From the NCBI RefSeq assembly GCF_023630205.1, contig NZ_JALPRR010000002.1, forward strand, positions 550,899-614,898: a stretch of 64,000 nucleotides of DNA. Direction: 5' to 3'. This document shows positions 39,978 through 48,621 of this stretch, piece after piece (position 1 is the first letter of the stretch; every line of letters starts with the position of its first letter). The DNA is from Pontibacter ruber. GTDB taxonomy: Bacteria; Bacteroidota; Bacteroidia; Cytophagales; Hymenobacteraceae. Made by a program: the position numbers and the translations under genes. The notes below the pieces were generated by a model. The model saw only the letters and a list, made by a program, of their open reading frames with translations. It had not been told where the DNA came from and did no database searches.

Positions 39978-41492
39978 ATGACCGACAAAGATAAATACAG
40001 GGCCATGTTCTGTAACCCCAACTGGGACTACAACACACTGGAGGCAGCCGATGAAGTGATTAGCAGGATAGGGCGTGAGTACCTGAAGCTGAAAACTTAT
40101 CCCAACCAGATCGAGATCGTTACCTCGGAGCAAATGCTGGATGCTTACGCACTTACCGGGCTGCCGACTTCCTACCCGCACTGGAAGTTTGGGAAAGACT
40201 TTGTCCTGAACCAGAACAACTATACCAAGGGCCGCATGGGGCTTTCTTACGAGCTGGTGATCAACTCCAACCCCTGCATCAGCTACAACATGGAGAACAA
40301 CTCTACCTGCATGATGCTGCTCGTGATTGCCCATGCCTGCCAGGGCCACAACGCCTTTTTTGCCAACAACTACATGTTCCTCGACTGGACCTCTGCCGAA
40401 TCCATTGTAGACTATATGGTGTTTGCCCGCGACTATATTTTAAGGTGCGAGGAAGAGTACGGCGAAGAGGAAGTAGAGCGGGTGCTGGATGCTGCCCATG
40501 CGCTGATGAACCATGGGGTTGATAAGTATAAAAAGCCATCTAAATTATCGGCCATTGAGGAGAAAGAACGGCTGAAGAAGCTGACGCTGATCAAAAGGGA
40601 GAACTATAACGAGATTTGGAAAACCTTGCCGGCAGCGCCTGTTATACTTGATGCAGGTATAGGAGAGGAGCAGCGGTTTCCGAAAGAGCCGGAAGAGAAC
40701 ATTTTATACTTTATCGAAAAGTATGCGCCAGCCCTGCCGCAGTGGAAACGGGAAATCATCCGTATCGTGCGGAAGGTGTCGCAATATTTTTACCCGCAGG
40801 GTGCTACCAAAGTAATGAACGAGGGCTTTGCCACCTTCACCCACTACCACATCATCAACAAGATGTTTGAAGAAGGCTATGTGAACGATGGGTTTATGCT
40901 GGAGTTTTTGAAAAGCCACAGTGGGGTATTGTACCAGCCGGAATACAACAGCAAGTACTACTCCGGCCTGAACCCTTATACGCTTGGGTTCAATATTTTC
41001 ATGGACATCAAGCGCATCTGCCTCAATCCTACCGCAGAAGATAAACAGTGGTTCCCGGACCTGATCGGCAAGAACTGGCTGGAGCAGGTGCACTATATAA
41101 TGGAGAATTTCCGCGACGACAGCTTTATACTGCAGTACCTGTCCCCGAAAGTAATTCGCGACATGAAGCTGTTTACTATCGTGGACAATGAGCATGAGAC
41201 CGAGTATGAGATCGGGGCGATCCACAACGAGCGCGGATACAGAAAAGTAAGGGAGCAGCTGAGCAGCCAATACGACCGTGCCTCCATGGTGCCCAACATC
41301 CAGGTAACAAAAGTAGACCTTCACCAGACCAGCAAATTATACCTGACGCATGCTATCCAGAAGGAGCGCAGGCTGGACGCCGAGAGTGCCAAAGCTACCC
41401 TGGAGCACATCCGCTACCTGTGGGGATTTCCGGTAGAATTACATTCCAAAAACAAGCTGGGTATAAACGAGAGCTCGTTTGAAATGAAGTAG
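39978..41492 (+). CDS. spoVR: SpoVR family protein (YcgB)
   Basis: 504-residue protein, third member of the prkA-yeaH-spoVR stress triad. Family blocks are MENNSTCMMLLVIAHACQGH, FFANNYMFLDWT, EGFATFTHYHIINKMFEEGY, YYSGLNPYTLGFNIFMDIKR and HYIMENFRDDSFILQYLSPK. The start at 39978 (MTDKDKYRAMFCNPNW) follows the repeat region; the ten codons before it come from the repeat. Biochemical function is not established; it acts in the cytoplasm with the PrkA kinase. Confidence 0.93.
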   Translation: MTDKDKYRAMFCNPNWDYNTLEAADEVISRIGREYLKLKTYPNQIEIVTSEQMLDAYALTGLPTSYPHWKFGKDFVLNQNNYTKGRMGLSYELVINSNPCISYNMENNSTCMMLLVIAHACQGHNAFFANNYMFLDWTSAESIVDYMVFARDYILRCEEEYGEEEVERVLDAAHALMNHGVDKYKKPSKLSAIEEKERLKKLTLIKRENYNEIWKTLPAAPVILDAGIGEEQRFPKEPEENILYFIEKYAPALPQWKREIIRIVRKVSQYFYPQGATKVMNEGFATFTHYHIINKMFEEGYVNDGFMLEFLKSHSGVLYQPEYNSKYYSGLNPYTLGFNIFMDIKRICLNPTAEDKQWFPDLIGKNWLEQVHYIMENFRDDSFILQYLSPKVIRDMKLFTIVDNEHETEYEIGAIHNERGYRKVREQLSSQYDRASMVPNIQVTKVDLHQTSKLYLTHAIQKERRLDAESAKATLEHIRYLWGFPVELHSKNKLGINESSFEMK

Positions 41493-41556
41493 GGGGATTC
41501 GTTTCTTGGTTCTCTGCCTTTGCTTTAGCAGGAGTTATACTTGCATAGCTACAGTT

Positions 41557-41742
41557 GTCCAACCATCCCTGCCCCTCCTTATCCAAGGAGGGGAGCTTTT
41601 ACCTGCTTTTTCAAGCTTCTTAGCTTATCGCAAGTTACCTACTCTTAAAGTATAAGTATAAACAATAACTATAGAACAGTAGGTTAGCTAAAGTAATAGC
41701 AGGCTCCCCTCCTTAGACAAGGAGGGGTTAGGGGTGGTTGGA
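41557..41742. repeat. Inverted pair of CCCCTCCTT-AAGGAGGGG repeats
   Basis: Copy at 41557-41600 (CCAACCATCCCTGCCCCTCC onward) is the approximate reverse complement of 41703-41742 (GCTCCCCTCCTTAGACAAGG to GGGGTGGTTGGA). Each is itself a hairpin (CCCCTCCTT with AAGGAGGGG). A third, enlarged copy is at 43739-43814. No transposase lies between them. Confidence 0.8.
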
Positions 41743-41773
41743 TTTAGCAGTTGAGAATAAGTGCCAGCCTGAT

Positions 41774-41881
41774 TCACCCGCTCTGTCTTCTTTTGATCAG
41801 GTAATTACGCAGCACCTTTGCGCCCACAAATCCCAGCAGAAAGTAGGATATACATAAGGCAATATCAATAAACTCGCTCAT
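41774..41881 (-). CDS. Small single-helix membrane protein, 35 residues
   Basis: A complete short frame reading MSEFIDIALCISYFLLGFVG followed by AKVLRNYLIKRRQSG. One hydrophobic helix with a strongly basic C-terminal tail, expected in the inner membrane with the tail inside. The next gene on this strand upstream is distant. It is too short for certainty, but the hydrophobic and charged layout is unlikely by chance. Confidence 0.45.
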   Translation of the reverse strand: MSEFIDIALCISYFLLGFVGAKVLRNYLIKRRQSG

Positions 41882-41942
41882 TATAGTTTAAGCTGATCCA
41901 GGATAAAAGATTTAATAGAAACCGAACAGCTGCACGCTTGAA

Positions 41943-43193
41943 TTATACCTGCTGCTTTTTTACATGTGTTGAAATAAACTCCTGCAGACCTTGTTCAAAC
42001 AGCTTCACTTCCTCCATGGTATTGTAAGGTGCCAGGCCAATTCTGATCCAGCCGCCCATCGGGTTTACACCCAGCTTGTCGGCCATGGTAGAGGCGTAGA
42101 AGTGCCCATCGGCAATGCACATGTGGTAGTTTTTGGCAAACCAGCTGGTCACCTCGCGGGCCTTTATGCCATTCAGGGTAAAGGCGAAGGTTGGCGTCTT
42201 TTTTGTGCCTTCCGGTGCCCGGTACAGGTGTACTTCCGGTATCTGCTTTAAGAACTTTTCGATGCGATCGGTCAGCTGCTGCTCGTGTGCTTCTATGCGC
42301 TGCATACCCGATTGCAGCCGCTCTCTGCGCGTTTTGCCTTCGCCCTGGTCTTCAATAAACTTTATGGCCCCGATCAGACCGGCTATGGCTTCGTGGTTCT
42401 GGGTGCCGGTTTCGAGTTTATCCGGAATCTCCTGTGGGGCTGGTGCCAGCTTGTAAACAGGCAGCTTCTCGAAAAGCGATTTCGCGATAACAGCTATGCC
42501 CAGGTGCGGCCCGAAAAACTTGTACGCCGAGCAGAGCAGCACATCGCAACCCAGCTTTTTAAAATCAATAGCCAGGTGCGGCACCGCATGCACCGCATCT
42601 ATAATTACTATTGCGTTCACAGCTTTTGCACGGGCTATAATTTTACCGATGTCTGTAACAGTGCCCGTCACGTTCGACGACATACCCACGGCAACCAGCT
42701 TTGTTTTTTCGGTGATGAGCTCGTCCAGGTTGTCCAGCTCGAGGGTATAGGTTTCCGGGTTAACAGGTATAAACTTAACCGTCGCGCCTTTGTCTTTGGC
42801 TAAGGTAACCCAAGGGTCTACGTTGGCGCGGTGGTCCTGCTCCGTTACCACGATCTCGTCTGTTTCTGTTATAAAAGGACCCAGGCTTCGTGCTATGGAA
42901 AAGGCATGCGAGGTCATGTTCTGCCCGAAAGCTACTTCCTCAGGTTCACAGTTCAGCAGGTCAGCCACAGCTTTTCTGCCTTCCAGCAGCAAGTTATCGG
43001 TGCTGACGCTGGTCAGGAAAGCGCCATGTAGGTTCGCCATACCGCCCGTGATATAGGCCATCATTCCGTCTATGGCTGGTTGCGCCATCTGCGTGCCACC
43101 CGGTCCATCGAAAAAGATGAATGGCTTTTTGTTGGCTGCTTCTCTTAAAGCAGGAAACTCAGCGCGTAGCTGCTCTACTGAAAACTGGCTCAT
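41943..43193 (-). CDS. Cysteine-desulfurase-like PLP enzyme (class V aminotransferase family)
   Basis: 416-residue fold-type I PLP protein of the SufS-like subfamily often labelled cysteine desulfurase-like (VC1184 type). FFDGPGGTQMAQPAIDGM replaces the usual LNNA start; HRANVDPW, GMSSNVTGTVTDIGKI, VIIDAVHAVPHLAIDF and the PLP-lysine motif LLCSAYKFFGPHLG are present, as is LETGTQNHEAIAGL. A catalytic Cys loop equal to that of SufS is not evident, so kynureninase- or lyase-type chemistry is possible. It stands alone among repeats. Confidence 0.87.
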   Translation of the reverse strand: MSQFSVEQLRAEFPALREAANKKPFIFFDGPGGTQMAQPAIDGMMAYITGGMANLHGAFLTSVSTDNLLLEGRKAVADLLNCEPEEVAFGQNMTSHAFSIARSLGPFITETDEIVVTEQDHRANVDPWVTLAKDKGATVKFIPVNPETYTLELDNLDELITEKTKLVAVGMSSNVTGTVTDIGKIIARAKAVNAIVIIDAVHAVPHLAIDFKKLGCDVLLCSAYKFFGPHLGIAVIAKSLFEKLPVYKLAPAPQEIPDKLETGTQNHEAIAGLIGAIKFIEDQGEGKTRRERLQSGMQRIEAHEQQLTDRIEKFLKQIPEVHLYRAPEGTKKTPTFAFTLNGIKAREVTSWFAKNYHMCIADGHFYASTMADKLGVNPMGGWIRIGLAPYNTMEEVKLFEQGLQEFISTHVKKQQV

Positions 43194-43282
43194 AGGTTAT
43201 GATGATTTATGCCTTACAAAGTATGAATTAGGAGTGGCGTTAGCAAGAGTTGTTATAATTTACCTGATAAGCTTTTTCATCT

Positions 43283-43310
43283 GTCATTTCGAGTTCAGCG
43301 AGAAATCTGC
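43283..43310. repeat. Copy of the GTCATTTCGA dispersed repeat
   Basis: GTCATTTCGA (43283-43292) and GAGAAATCTGC (43300-43310), spaced as in the left arm at 22080-22109. The whole spacer 43194-44074 contains no gene that I can support and is made largely of repeat elements. Confidence 0.7.
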
Positions 43311-43413
43311 TTCAGTTTTATAGCTGAGGTTTATACTTGCAGTTGGCAAGCATAGCTATAGTAGCTGGCTTTGTTCCCCAGACTTACTTGCCTATAGTTT
43401 CATTTTATACATT

Positions 43414-43575
43414 GGTGCGCTCAAGGCCGCGGGGCCTCGTCCTTGGGCATCGCGCTGGGAGCTTTTCCTTTGCTCCTATCGTCACAATATCGCTGTCGCG
43501 ATACCGGAAAAACTCGCATAGGCGCTCAACCCAAGGACTGGAAACAAATTCGATAGCTGCTAGCTATGCAACTAG
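43414..43575 (-). repeat. Dispersed structured repeat, copy B (inverted)
   Basis: Reverse complement of the element at 3268-3432. Blocks GGTGCGCTCA (43414-43423) through the GGGGCCTCGTCCTTGGGCATCG region, and 43503-43537, match copy A closely. The hairpin ATCGC-TGTC-GCGAT (43489-43502) corresponds in position to GTTGC-GCGA-GCAAC in copy A: two of five base pairs have changed on both sides. Confidence 0.78.
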
Positions 43576-43581
43576 AACCAG

Positions 43582-44060
43582 GTCCCCCTTTGAAGGGGGT
43601 AGGGGGATGATCTGCAGCAGCTATAGAACTTATACTTTGAAGCATTGCAGTAGCAGAAACTCCCCTTTTGAGAGGGGTGCAGGGGTGTGTATATACTTGG
43701 GCGATGAAACTTATACTATCAGGTATAGCAACAGCCAAGCTCCCCTCCTTAGACTAGCAAGAAGGCGAGTTCGAAGCTAGCGAGCGTAGCTTTGAGGGGC
43801 AGGGGTGGTTGGACAACGGCTTCAATGAAAGTATAATCTTAAGTGTACCAAACGCAGAAATTCCCCACTTGGGAGGGCTGGGTAAAAATCCTGTTCATCT
43901 TTAAATCCCACAAATCCTGATTCAGACCATTCTCTGTCCCTGCGGGCCAATTGAGTCAGAGACTCGGGTACCACCACTAGTCACGAATCAGAAGATTCGC
44001 GCCAGAAATAGTTGAAAAAAAATACCCCCTCCTGTTATTAGGAGGGGGCAGGGGGAGGTA
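43582..44060. repeat. Cluster of C-run/G-run repeats and an AATCCTGATTCAGAC repeat
   Basis: Units at 43582-43610 (TCCCCCTTTGAAGGGGGTAG), 43661-43690 (TCCCCTTTTGAGAGGGG), 43739-43814 (as at 41703 but with an inserted hairpin AAGCTA-GCGAGCG-TAGCTT), 43861-43882, and 44024-44060 (CCCCCTCC, AGGAGGGGG). The AATCCTGATTCAGAC element at 43884-43927 is copy 2 of the one at 26683-26730. No coding sequence is evident. Confidence 0.75.
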
Positions 44061-44074
44061 AAAGTTTCTCAATA

Positions 44075-44542
44075 CTACTCATTAAAATGATACAGGAACG
44101 TAATAACGCCGGTATAAGCCGGCTTTTTGCTGTTCTCGATCTCCAGCGTTACTTCTATTTGTGTTTTGGCGATGCCGCGCAGGTTCTTTACCGAGAGAAG
44201 CTTTGCGCGGAGGCGTACACGGCTGTTTACGGTTACGGCCTGGTTAAAGCGGAGGCTCTCGATCTCGTAGTTTACCTGCATCTTCAGGTTCTCGATGGTA
44301 GCGATCTGCGACCACAGGTAGGGCAGGAGCGACACCGTCAGGTAGCCGTGCGCAATGGTAGCCCCGAAAGGTGTTTCCGTTTTGGCGCGCTCCGCATCCA
44401 GGTGAATCCACTGGTGGTCGACGGTGGCGTCTGCAAATTTGTTTATCTGTTCCTGCGTAATGGTATGGTAGTCAGATATTCCCATTTCCTTGCCTTCGTA
44501 CTGCTCAAGCTCCTGCAGGCTCTTAATGATCAATTTGCTCAT
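44075..44542 (-). CDS. MaoC-family (R)-specific enoyl-CoA hydratase-like protein
   Basis: 155-residue hot-dog fold protein. The catalytic Asp/His signature is present: FADATVDHQWIHLD and GATIAHGYLTVSLLPYL. Such enzymes hydrate enoyl-CoA to (R)-3-hydroxyacyl-CoA. No polyhydroxyalkanoate or fatty-acid genes are nearby, so the role cannot be narrowed. Full length for the single-domain family. Confidence 0.9.
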   Translation of the reverse strand: MSKLIIKSLQELEQYEGKEMGISDYHTITQEQINKFADATVDHQWIHLDAERAKTETPFGATIAHGYLTVSLLPYLWSQIATIENLKMQVNYEIESLRFNQAVTVNSRVRLRAKLLSVKNLRGIAKTQIEVTLEIENSKKPAYTGVITFLYHFNE

Positions 44543-44834
44543 GGTGTTGTAGGTGTTTGTGTTGGTTGTGGTGGTGAAGGTGTCAAATATATAATTTATT
44601 CTTTCGGAATTGTGAGGTTAACAGGCTAAGAATTTTGCCTGAGTATAGCTGCCTGAGGGCTAGCCACTACAGGCATAAGCTTTTATAATCCCCGTGCAGA
44701 TATAATATGCTCTGGCGGATTAACCACATACAAACCGGAGAAAGTGTCGAAATAGAACCGTAACCAATGCAGATGATAAGAGTAGTTTATACTTTCAGGA
44801 CGTCACCAACAAAGCCTGATTTAACAGCATAGCT

Positions 44835-45731
44835 ATGAAGTATAACAAACTCGGTAAGTCAGACCTGAACATCAGCGAAGTAAGCTTCGGGTGCATGTCG
44901 CTTGGTACGGACCACGCGGAAAATGCAAGGCTGCTGCACCATGCACTGGACAGGGGAATCAACTACTTCGATACCGCCGATCTGTATGACAAGGGAGAAA
45001 ACGAGGTAACGGTAGGAAAGGCCTTCAACGGCATGCGCGACAAGGTAAACATCGCGACCAAGGTAGGCAACCAGTGGCGGCCAGATGGCAGCGGCTGGGA
45101 CTGGAACCCCACAAAGGCCTACATCCTGCAGGCGGTAGAAGCCAGCCTGCAGCGGCTGCAGACCGATTACATCGACTTGTACCAGCTGCACGGCGGCACC
45201 ATCAACGATCCGATAGACGAGACCATCGAGGCATTTGAACTGCTGAAGCAGCAAGGCAAGATCCGGTACTACGGCATTTCGTCCATACGCCCCAACGTGA
45301 TCCGGGAGTATGTGCAGCGCTCTAACATCGTGAGTATAATGATGCAGTACAGCCTGCTGGACCGGCGGCCGGAAGAGTCGGTGCTGGACCTGTTGCATGA
45401 GCACCAGATTGGCGTACTGGCACGCGGCAGCCTGGCACAGGGGCTGCTGGCCGGAAAACCTGCCAAACCATACCTGGGCTATACGTTGGAAGAAGTGCAG
45501 AAAGCCGCAGCTGCTGTAAAAGCAGTAGCCGGTGCTTCTCGGATGCTCGCCGAAACTGCCGTTCGGTTTGTACTTCATCACCCTGCCGTAACCGCCGCCG
45601 TACTGGGCATCCGGACTGCCGAACAACTGAACGAAGCACTGCAGATTGCCGCTGCTGCGCCCCTTAAAGAGGGAGAAGTAAAAACGTTGCAGGCACTATT
45701 GCCGCCAAATAAGTATGAGGAGCACCGGTAG
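44835..45731 (+). CDS. Aldo/keto reductase
   Basis: 298-residue NAD(P)H-dependent TIM barrel. The catalytic tetrad is visible as FDTADLYDKG (Asp and Tyr), ATKVGNQW (Lys) and YQLHGG (His); the C-terminal cofactor part includes VLGIRTAEQLNEAL. The family is broad and the substrate cannot be predicted. Short spacing to nothing on either side suggests a single-gene unit. Confidence 0.92.
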   Translation: MKYNKLGKSDLNISEVSFGCMSLGTDHAENARLLHHALDRGINYFDTADLYDKGENEVTVGKAFNGMRDKVNIATKVGNQWRPDGSGWDWNPTKAYILQAVEASLQRLQTDYIDLYQLHGGTINDPIDETIEAFELLKQQGKIRYYGISSIRPNVIREYVQRSNIVSIMMQYSLLDRRPEESVLDLLHEHQIGVLARGSLAQGLLAGKPAKPYLGYTLEEVQKAAAAVKAVAGASRMLAETAVRFVLHHPAVTAAVLGIRTAEQLNEALQIAAAAPLKEGEVKTLQALLPPNKYEEHR

Positions 45732-45799
45732 GGATTACCCCACTACTTATAAACCTTTTTGTTTAGCCGATCTGGTAAGTGTAATTGTTGCCAGGCGAG

Positions 45800-46102
45800 T
45801 TAAGAACAATGCACTTCCAGTTCGCCGGACTGAAGGCCAAAAGCTATGCCCTGGATCAGGATCCGATAGCCGGGGTGTGTAGGATCGCTCAGGTCTTTTT
45901 CAATTTCGCTGATGGTTGTTTGCAGCGAATCGCCTTCGAAAAAGCGAAGCCATACTTCTTTTCCGGTTTCCTCTTCTTCCGACAGTGCCTGCAGCTCCAT
46001 ATACCGCAGCCGTTCGATCAGGGTATCCAGGTCGATCTTATTATCCAGGTAATTGCTGAAGGCTTCCCGGGCCATGGGGGTATACTGAGCTAGCTTTGTC
46101 AT
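45800..46102 (-). CDS. Hypothetical protein, 100 residues
   Basis: Small acidic soluble protein (MTKLAQYTPMAREAFSNYLD, MELQALSEEEETGKEVW) with helical character and no recognised domain or signal. It converges with the aldo/keto reductase gene. Function unknown. Confidence 0.55.
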   Translation of the reverse strand: MTKLAQYTPMAREAFSNYLDNKIDLDTLIERLRYMELQALSEEEETGKEVWLRFFEGDSLQTTISEIEKDLSDPTHPGYRILIQGIAFGLQSGELEVHCS

Positions 46103-46149
46103 AAGAGGATAGAAGTATAAACTACAGCATGCAAGATAGAAAGTATAGC

Positions 46150-47043
46150 CTACACATCTCTGTACCCACCCTTGAAAACTTCGTTCACGTGCCAGCTAGT
46201 AAACTCCGGATCAGGATAGAAAGCTTTCTTTTGAGGAGGTGTTATGGACTTGCCGTGGTGCTGCAGGAGCCATTCTTTTGAGCCGATGCCGTTTACTTCA
46301 TCAGAAACTAGTAATTTCAGTTCTGCATTTACGGTGAATGCTCCCAGATCGAAAAGTTTGTGGTGGGTAGCACATAAGGCCAAGCCATTTACTTCTCTAT
46401 CCGGTCCACCTGCCTGATGCCACATGATATGCGCTGCCTCCAAAGCTAACACCTTGTGCTTTAACCGAACGCCAAAGCCACAGACGGCGCACTGGTATTC
46501 GTACGCTTTCAGTATCCTTTCTCTGAACTCAGGATCACGCTTTTTGGCAGTCCTCACTTTGTTGCCTGTTGGAGTTGCTGTTAAATCTAAACCCACCGCA
46601 TCAAGTATATCTTGGTGTAGCGTGTCAGGAAAGTTCTGCTCCAGTATCAGTTCGGCTATACTTCGTAAAAGCTCGGGACTTTGCTTAAGCTGTTGCGTCA
46701 CCTCATCCGGGAACTTGCCCTGCAGGTCGTGGTCGCGAAGAAACTTGGAAGTATAATCCTGCTTTGTATCGAGTAGCTCAGGCTTGTTGAACTGCCAAAG
46801 CTTGTCATTCGCCAGTTTCGTGAAAGGGAAGTTGGGGTATAGCGTTTTCCGCTGCGGACCAAAATCAAGCAATAAATCTTTAAGTCTTGGTTCTATACTT
46901 GTATTAGGTATAAAACCAGTGTTACCTCTCTGAATCTCTCCCAAAGCCAGCAACATCAGCAAGGGCTTGTGCGGCGCACGGATGCCTTTGCTTTTCCAGG
47001 TGTTGATGTTTTGGAAGTGGGAGAGGAGGTTAAAATTCATCAT
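46150..47043 (-). CDS. HNH restriction endonuclease with modified-DNA-binding (SBD-like) N-terminal domain
   Basis: 297 residues. The N-terminal part (about 1-150: APHKPLLMLLALGEIQRG, LLLDFGPQRKTLYPNFPFTK) resembles the sulfur-binding domain of ScoMcrA-type type IV enzymes, which recognise phosphorothioate DNA. The C-terminal part is an HNH nuclease with a zinc site: CAVCGFGVRL, ALEAAHIMWHQAGGPD (catalytic His), NGLALCATHHKLFDLGAF. It would restrict incoming modified DNA in the cytoplasm. The CoiA-like gene is 6 bases upstream on the same strand, suggesting one unit. No dnd modification genes are in the window. The ligand could be another modification. Confidence 0.85.
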   Translation of the reverse strand: MMNFNLLSHFQNINTWKSKGIRAPHKPLLMLLALGEIQRGNTGFIPNTSIEPRLKDLLLDFGPQRKTLYPNFPFTKLANDKLWQFNKPELLDTKQDYTSKFLRDHDLQGKFPDEVTQQLKQSPELLRSIAELILEQNFPDTLHQDILDAVGLDLTATPTGNKVRTAKKRDPEFRERILKAYEYQCAVCGFGVRLKHKVLALEAAHIMWHQAGGPDREVNGLALCATHHKLFDLGAFTVNAELKLLVSDEVNGIGSKEWLLQHHGKSITPPQKKAFYPDPEFTSWHVNEVFKGGYRDV

Positions 47044-47049
47044 AAAGAA

Positions 47050-48084
47050 TTAGCTAAATTTCTCCACATATTCTTGGCTAACCTTGAAATAGCTACATAC
47101 AGCAGCTTCGTTCGATGTACATTTTATTTTTCTAAATTTGCAGAAAATCGCTTTATCACCATCATCATCCCATAAAATGCTCCGATATTCATTTAAAGTA
47201 TGATATCTACATATGAAGCAGTTCCTAACTTTTAACCCCTTCTTCGCTGCTTGTCCAATAAGTCTGAAAAAGCCTTCTTGACTACCATAATCAGCTTTAT
47301 CTAGCTTGTGGTATTGTATCTCGTTCTTTAATTTATTGATATAATTATGTGCGTGTGTAAGTGTCATGTTGGGCCGGAGTAAACATCTACCATCATTAAA
47401 CACTACACCTAATTGAAATCCTTTATGAGAACAGGATCCGCTACACAGATTCTTTATGTTGTCTTTAAAGTTAAAATTATAGAAGCTTAACTTTTCATTT
47501 TGTGAAAGTTTGTGATTTATTATTATACTTAAATCAGATTCATCAGCTATAGTTAGCTCGATAACTCTAAAAGAGGAGTTCAGTTTTTTTTCAGATGAGA
47601 GGTGAGTTACAGCAATTTCTATAAAAATCTTTTCATTTTTTTCTTCACTAACCAGCAAAAGATCCGGTATAAATTCATCCACGCGCTTTTCTACTACAAT
47701 TTTATTGAAGCTTTTTGTAAGGTCGAATTGAAATATCTCTTCTCCTGTATGGCACTGAAATCCATACTTACTTTGTAAGCTATCACAAAAGATTTGTCTT
47801 GTAAATACTAAATAAAATGGTTTACCATGTTGCAAACACTTGTTGTACTCATTAAAAAAAACCTGTTTCCCCAAAATATGAAGGTAGGTTTCTTTGGAAC
47901 AGGTAACTTCCTCTTTATGTGCAAAATGTTTCTTTCTTATTTCACCCAGTTTAGGGACAATTCTCTTCTCACATGAGATGCATGTGTATTGTTCGAAAGT
48001 CTGTGTAGTCTCTCTATCTAAGGTATTAACATCTATCAACTCTTTTTGAAGATTATAAGCATACCTGTAATGGATTTTACTCAT
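47050..48084 (-). CDS. CoiA-like putative nuclease with zinc-binding cysteines
   Basis: 344 residues, markedly AT-rich compared with the core genes. The N-terminus CISCEKRIVPKLGEIRKKHF followed by AHK is the CoiA-type zinc region. The middle FIPDLLLVSEE...IFIEIAVTH has the Asp and the E-x-x spacing of PD-(D/E)xK nucleases, continuing into VIELTIADESDL. The C-terminal third adds CSGSCSHKG and CFICRYH, further possible metal sites. CoiA proteins are annotated as competence-related, but many are nuclease-like proteins of unknown role. Next to the HNH enzyme, a defence role is a reasonable inference. Confidence 0.7.
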   Translation of the reverse strand: MSKIHYRYAYNLQKELIDVNTLDRETTQTFEQYTCISCEKRIVPKLGEIRKKHFAHKEEVTCSKETYLHILGKQVFFNEYNKCLQHGKPFYLVFTRQIFCDSLQSKYGFQCHTGEEIFQFDLTKSFNKIVVEKRVDEFIPDLLLVSEEKNEKIFIEIAVTHLSSEKKLNSSFRVIELTIADESDLSIIINHKLSQNEKLSFYNFNFKDNIKNLCSGSCSHKGFQLGVVFNDGRCLLRPNMTLTHAHNYINKLKNEIQYHKLDKADYGSQEGFFRLIGQAAKKGLKVRNCFICRYHTLNEYRSILWDDDGDKAIFCKFRKIKCTSNEAAVCSYFKVSQEYVEKFS

Positions 48085-48110
48085 ACTTTAAATCTTGGTT
48101 AAAGGCTATT

Positions 48111-48275
48111 TTAGTGAAGTGACTGATTTTTTAAAGAATCTAATTTACGCAACACTCCTGTTATAATCTTTATTCCTGACTTTGGCTCCTTCACCTCATC
48201 CAGAATCTTCTGAAGGTCCTGTTTGCGTATCTTAAATTGCCCGGAAACGTACTTCAAAAACAGCAGTAAAAACAT
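48111..48275 (-). CDS. Small hypothetical protein, 54 residues, upstream of the CoiA-like gene
   Basis: A complete short frame reading MFLLLFLKYVSGQFKIRKQD then LQKILDEVKEPKSG and ending LDSLKNQSLH, mostly helical and basic. It ends 26 bases before the CoiA-like start on the same strand, so it could be the first gene of that unit or the remnant of a longer gene. No family recognised. The stretch 48276-48621 beyond it holds nothing I can identify. Confidence 0.35.
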   Translation of the reverse strand: MFLLLFLKYVSGQFKIRKQDLQKILDEVKEPKSGIKIITGVLRKLDSLKNQSLH

Positions 48276-48621
48276 TTAGTCTTTGTACTGGCTCTCAGCT
48301 ACCGTGTCGCGAAGTTCGTTGGCGTCATTCCAGAGTTCGCTTTAAAATATATACCTGTTCATGCTTAACTAGAGATATTCTTAACGCTTATGTATGCTTG
48401 TACTCGGTGTTAAAGCAAATAGTACAAGATATGGATTTTAATAAAGTTTATAGTGTAAAATATATACGTTTTGTTAAATATTTCCCATTGTAGAAACAGG
48501 TTGCTACCTGGCCGCACAATGGCAACTGCTTTCCCGCGTCAGGTTAAAAGAATAATATGAATCTGAAGTAAGAGGCTTTCCTCAATAAAATCCAGAGCTG
48601 GGTAGTCAATCCGAGGGACGG

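Noticed and set aside
41557..41742. Insertion sequence bounded by inverted repeats
   Set aside because: Only about 100 bases lie between the arms, and no transposase or target duplication is seen.
43337..43780. 147-codon frame in the repeat cluster
   Set aside because: It reads through several repeat families and encodes a low-complexity, Arg/Ser-rich product with no family resemblance.
46424..46756. Plus-strand frame within the HNH gene
   Set aside because: Antisense shadow of a gene with clear catalytic motifs on the minus strand.
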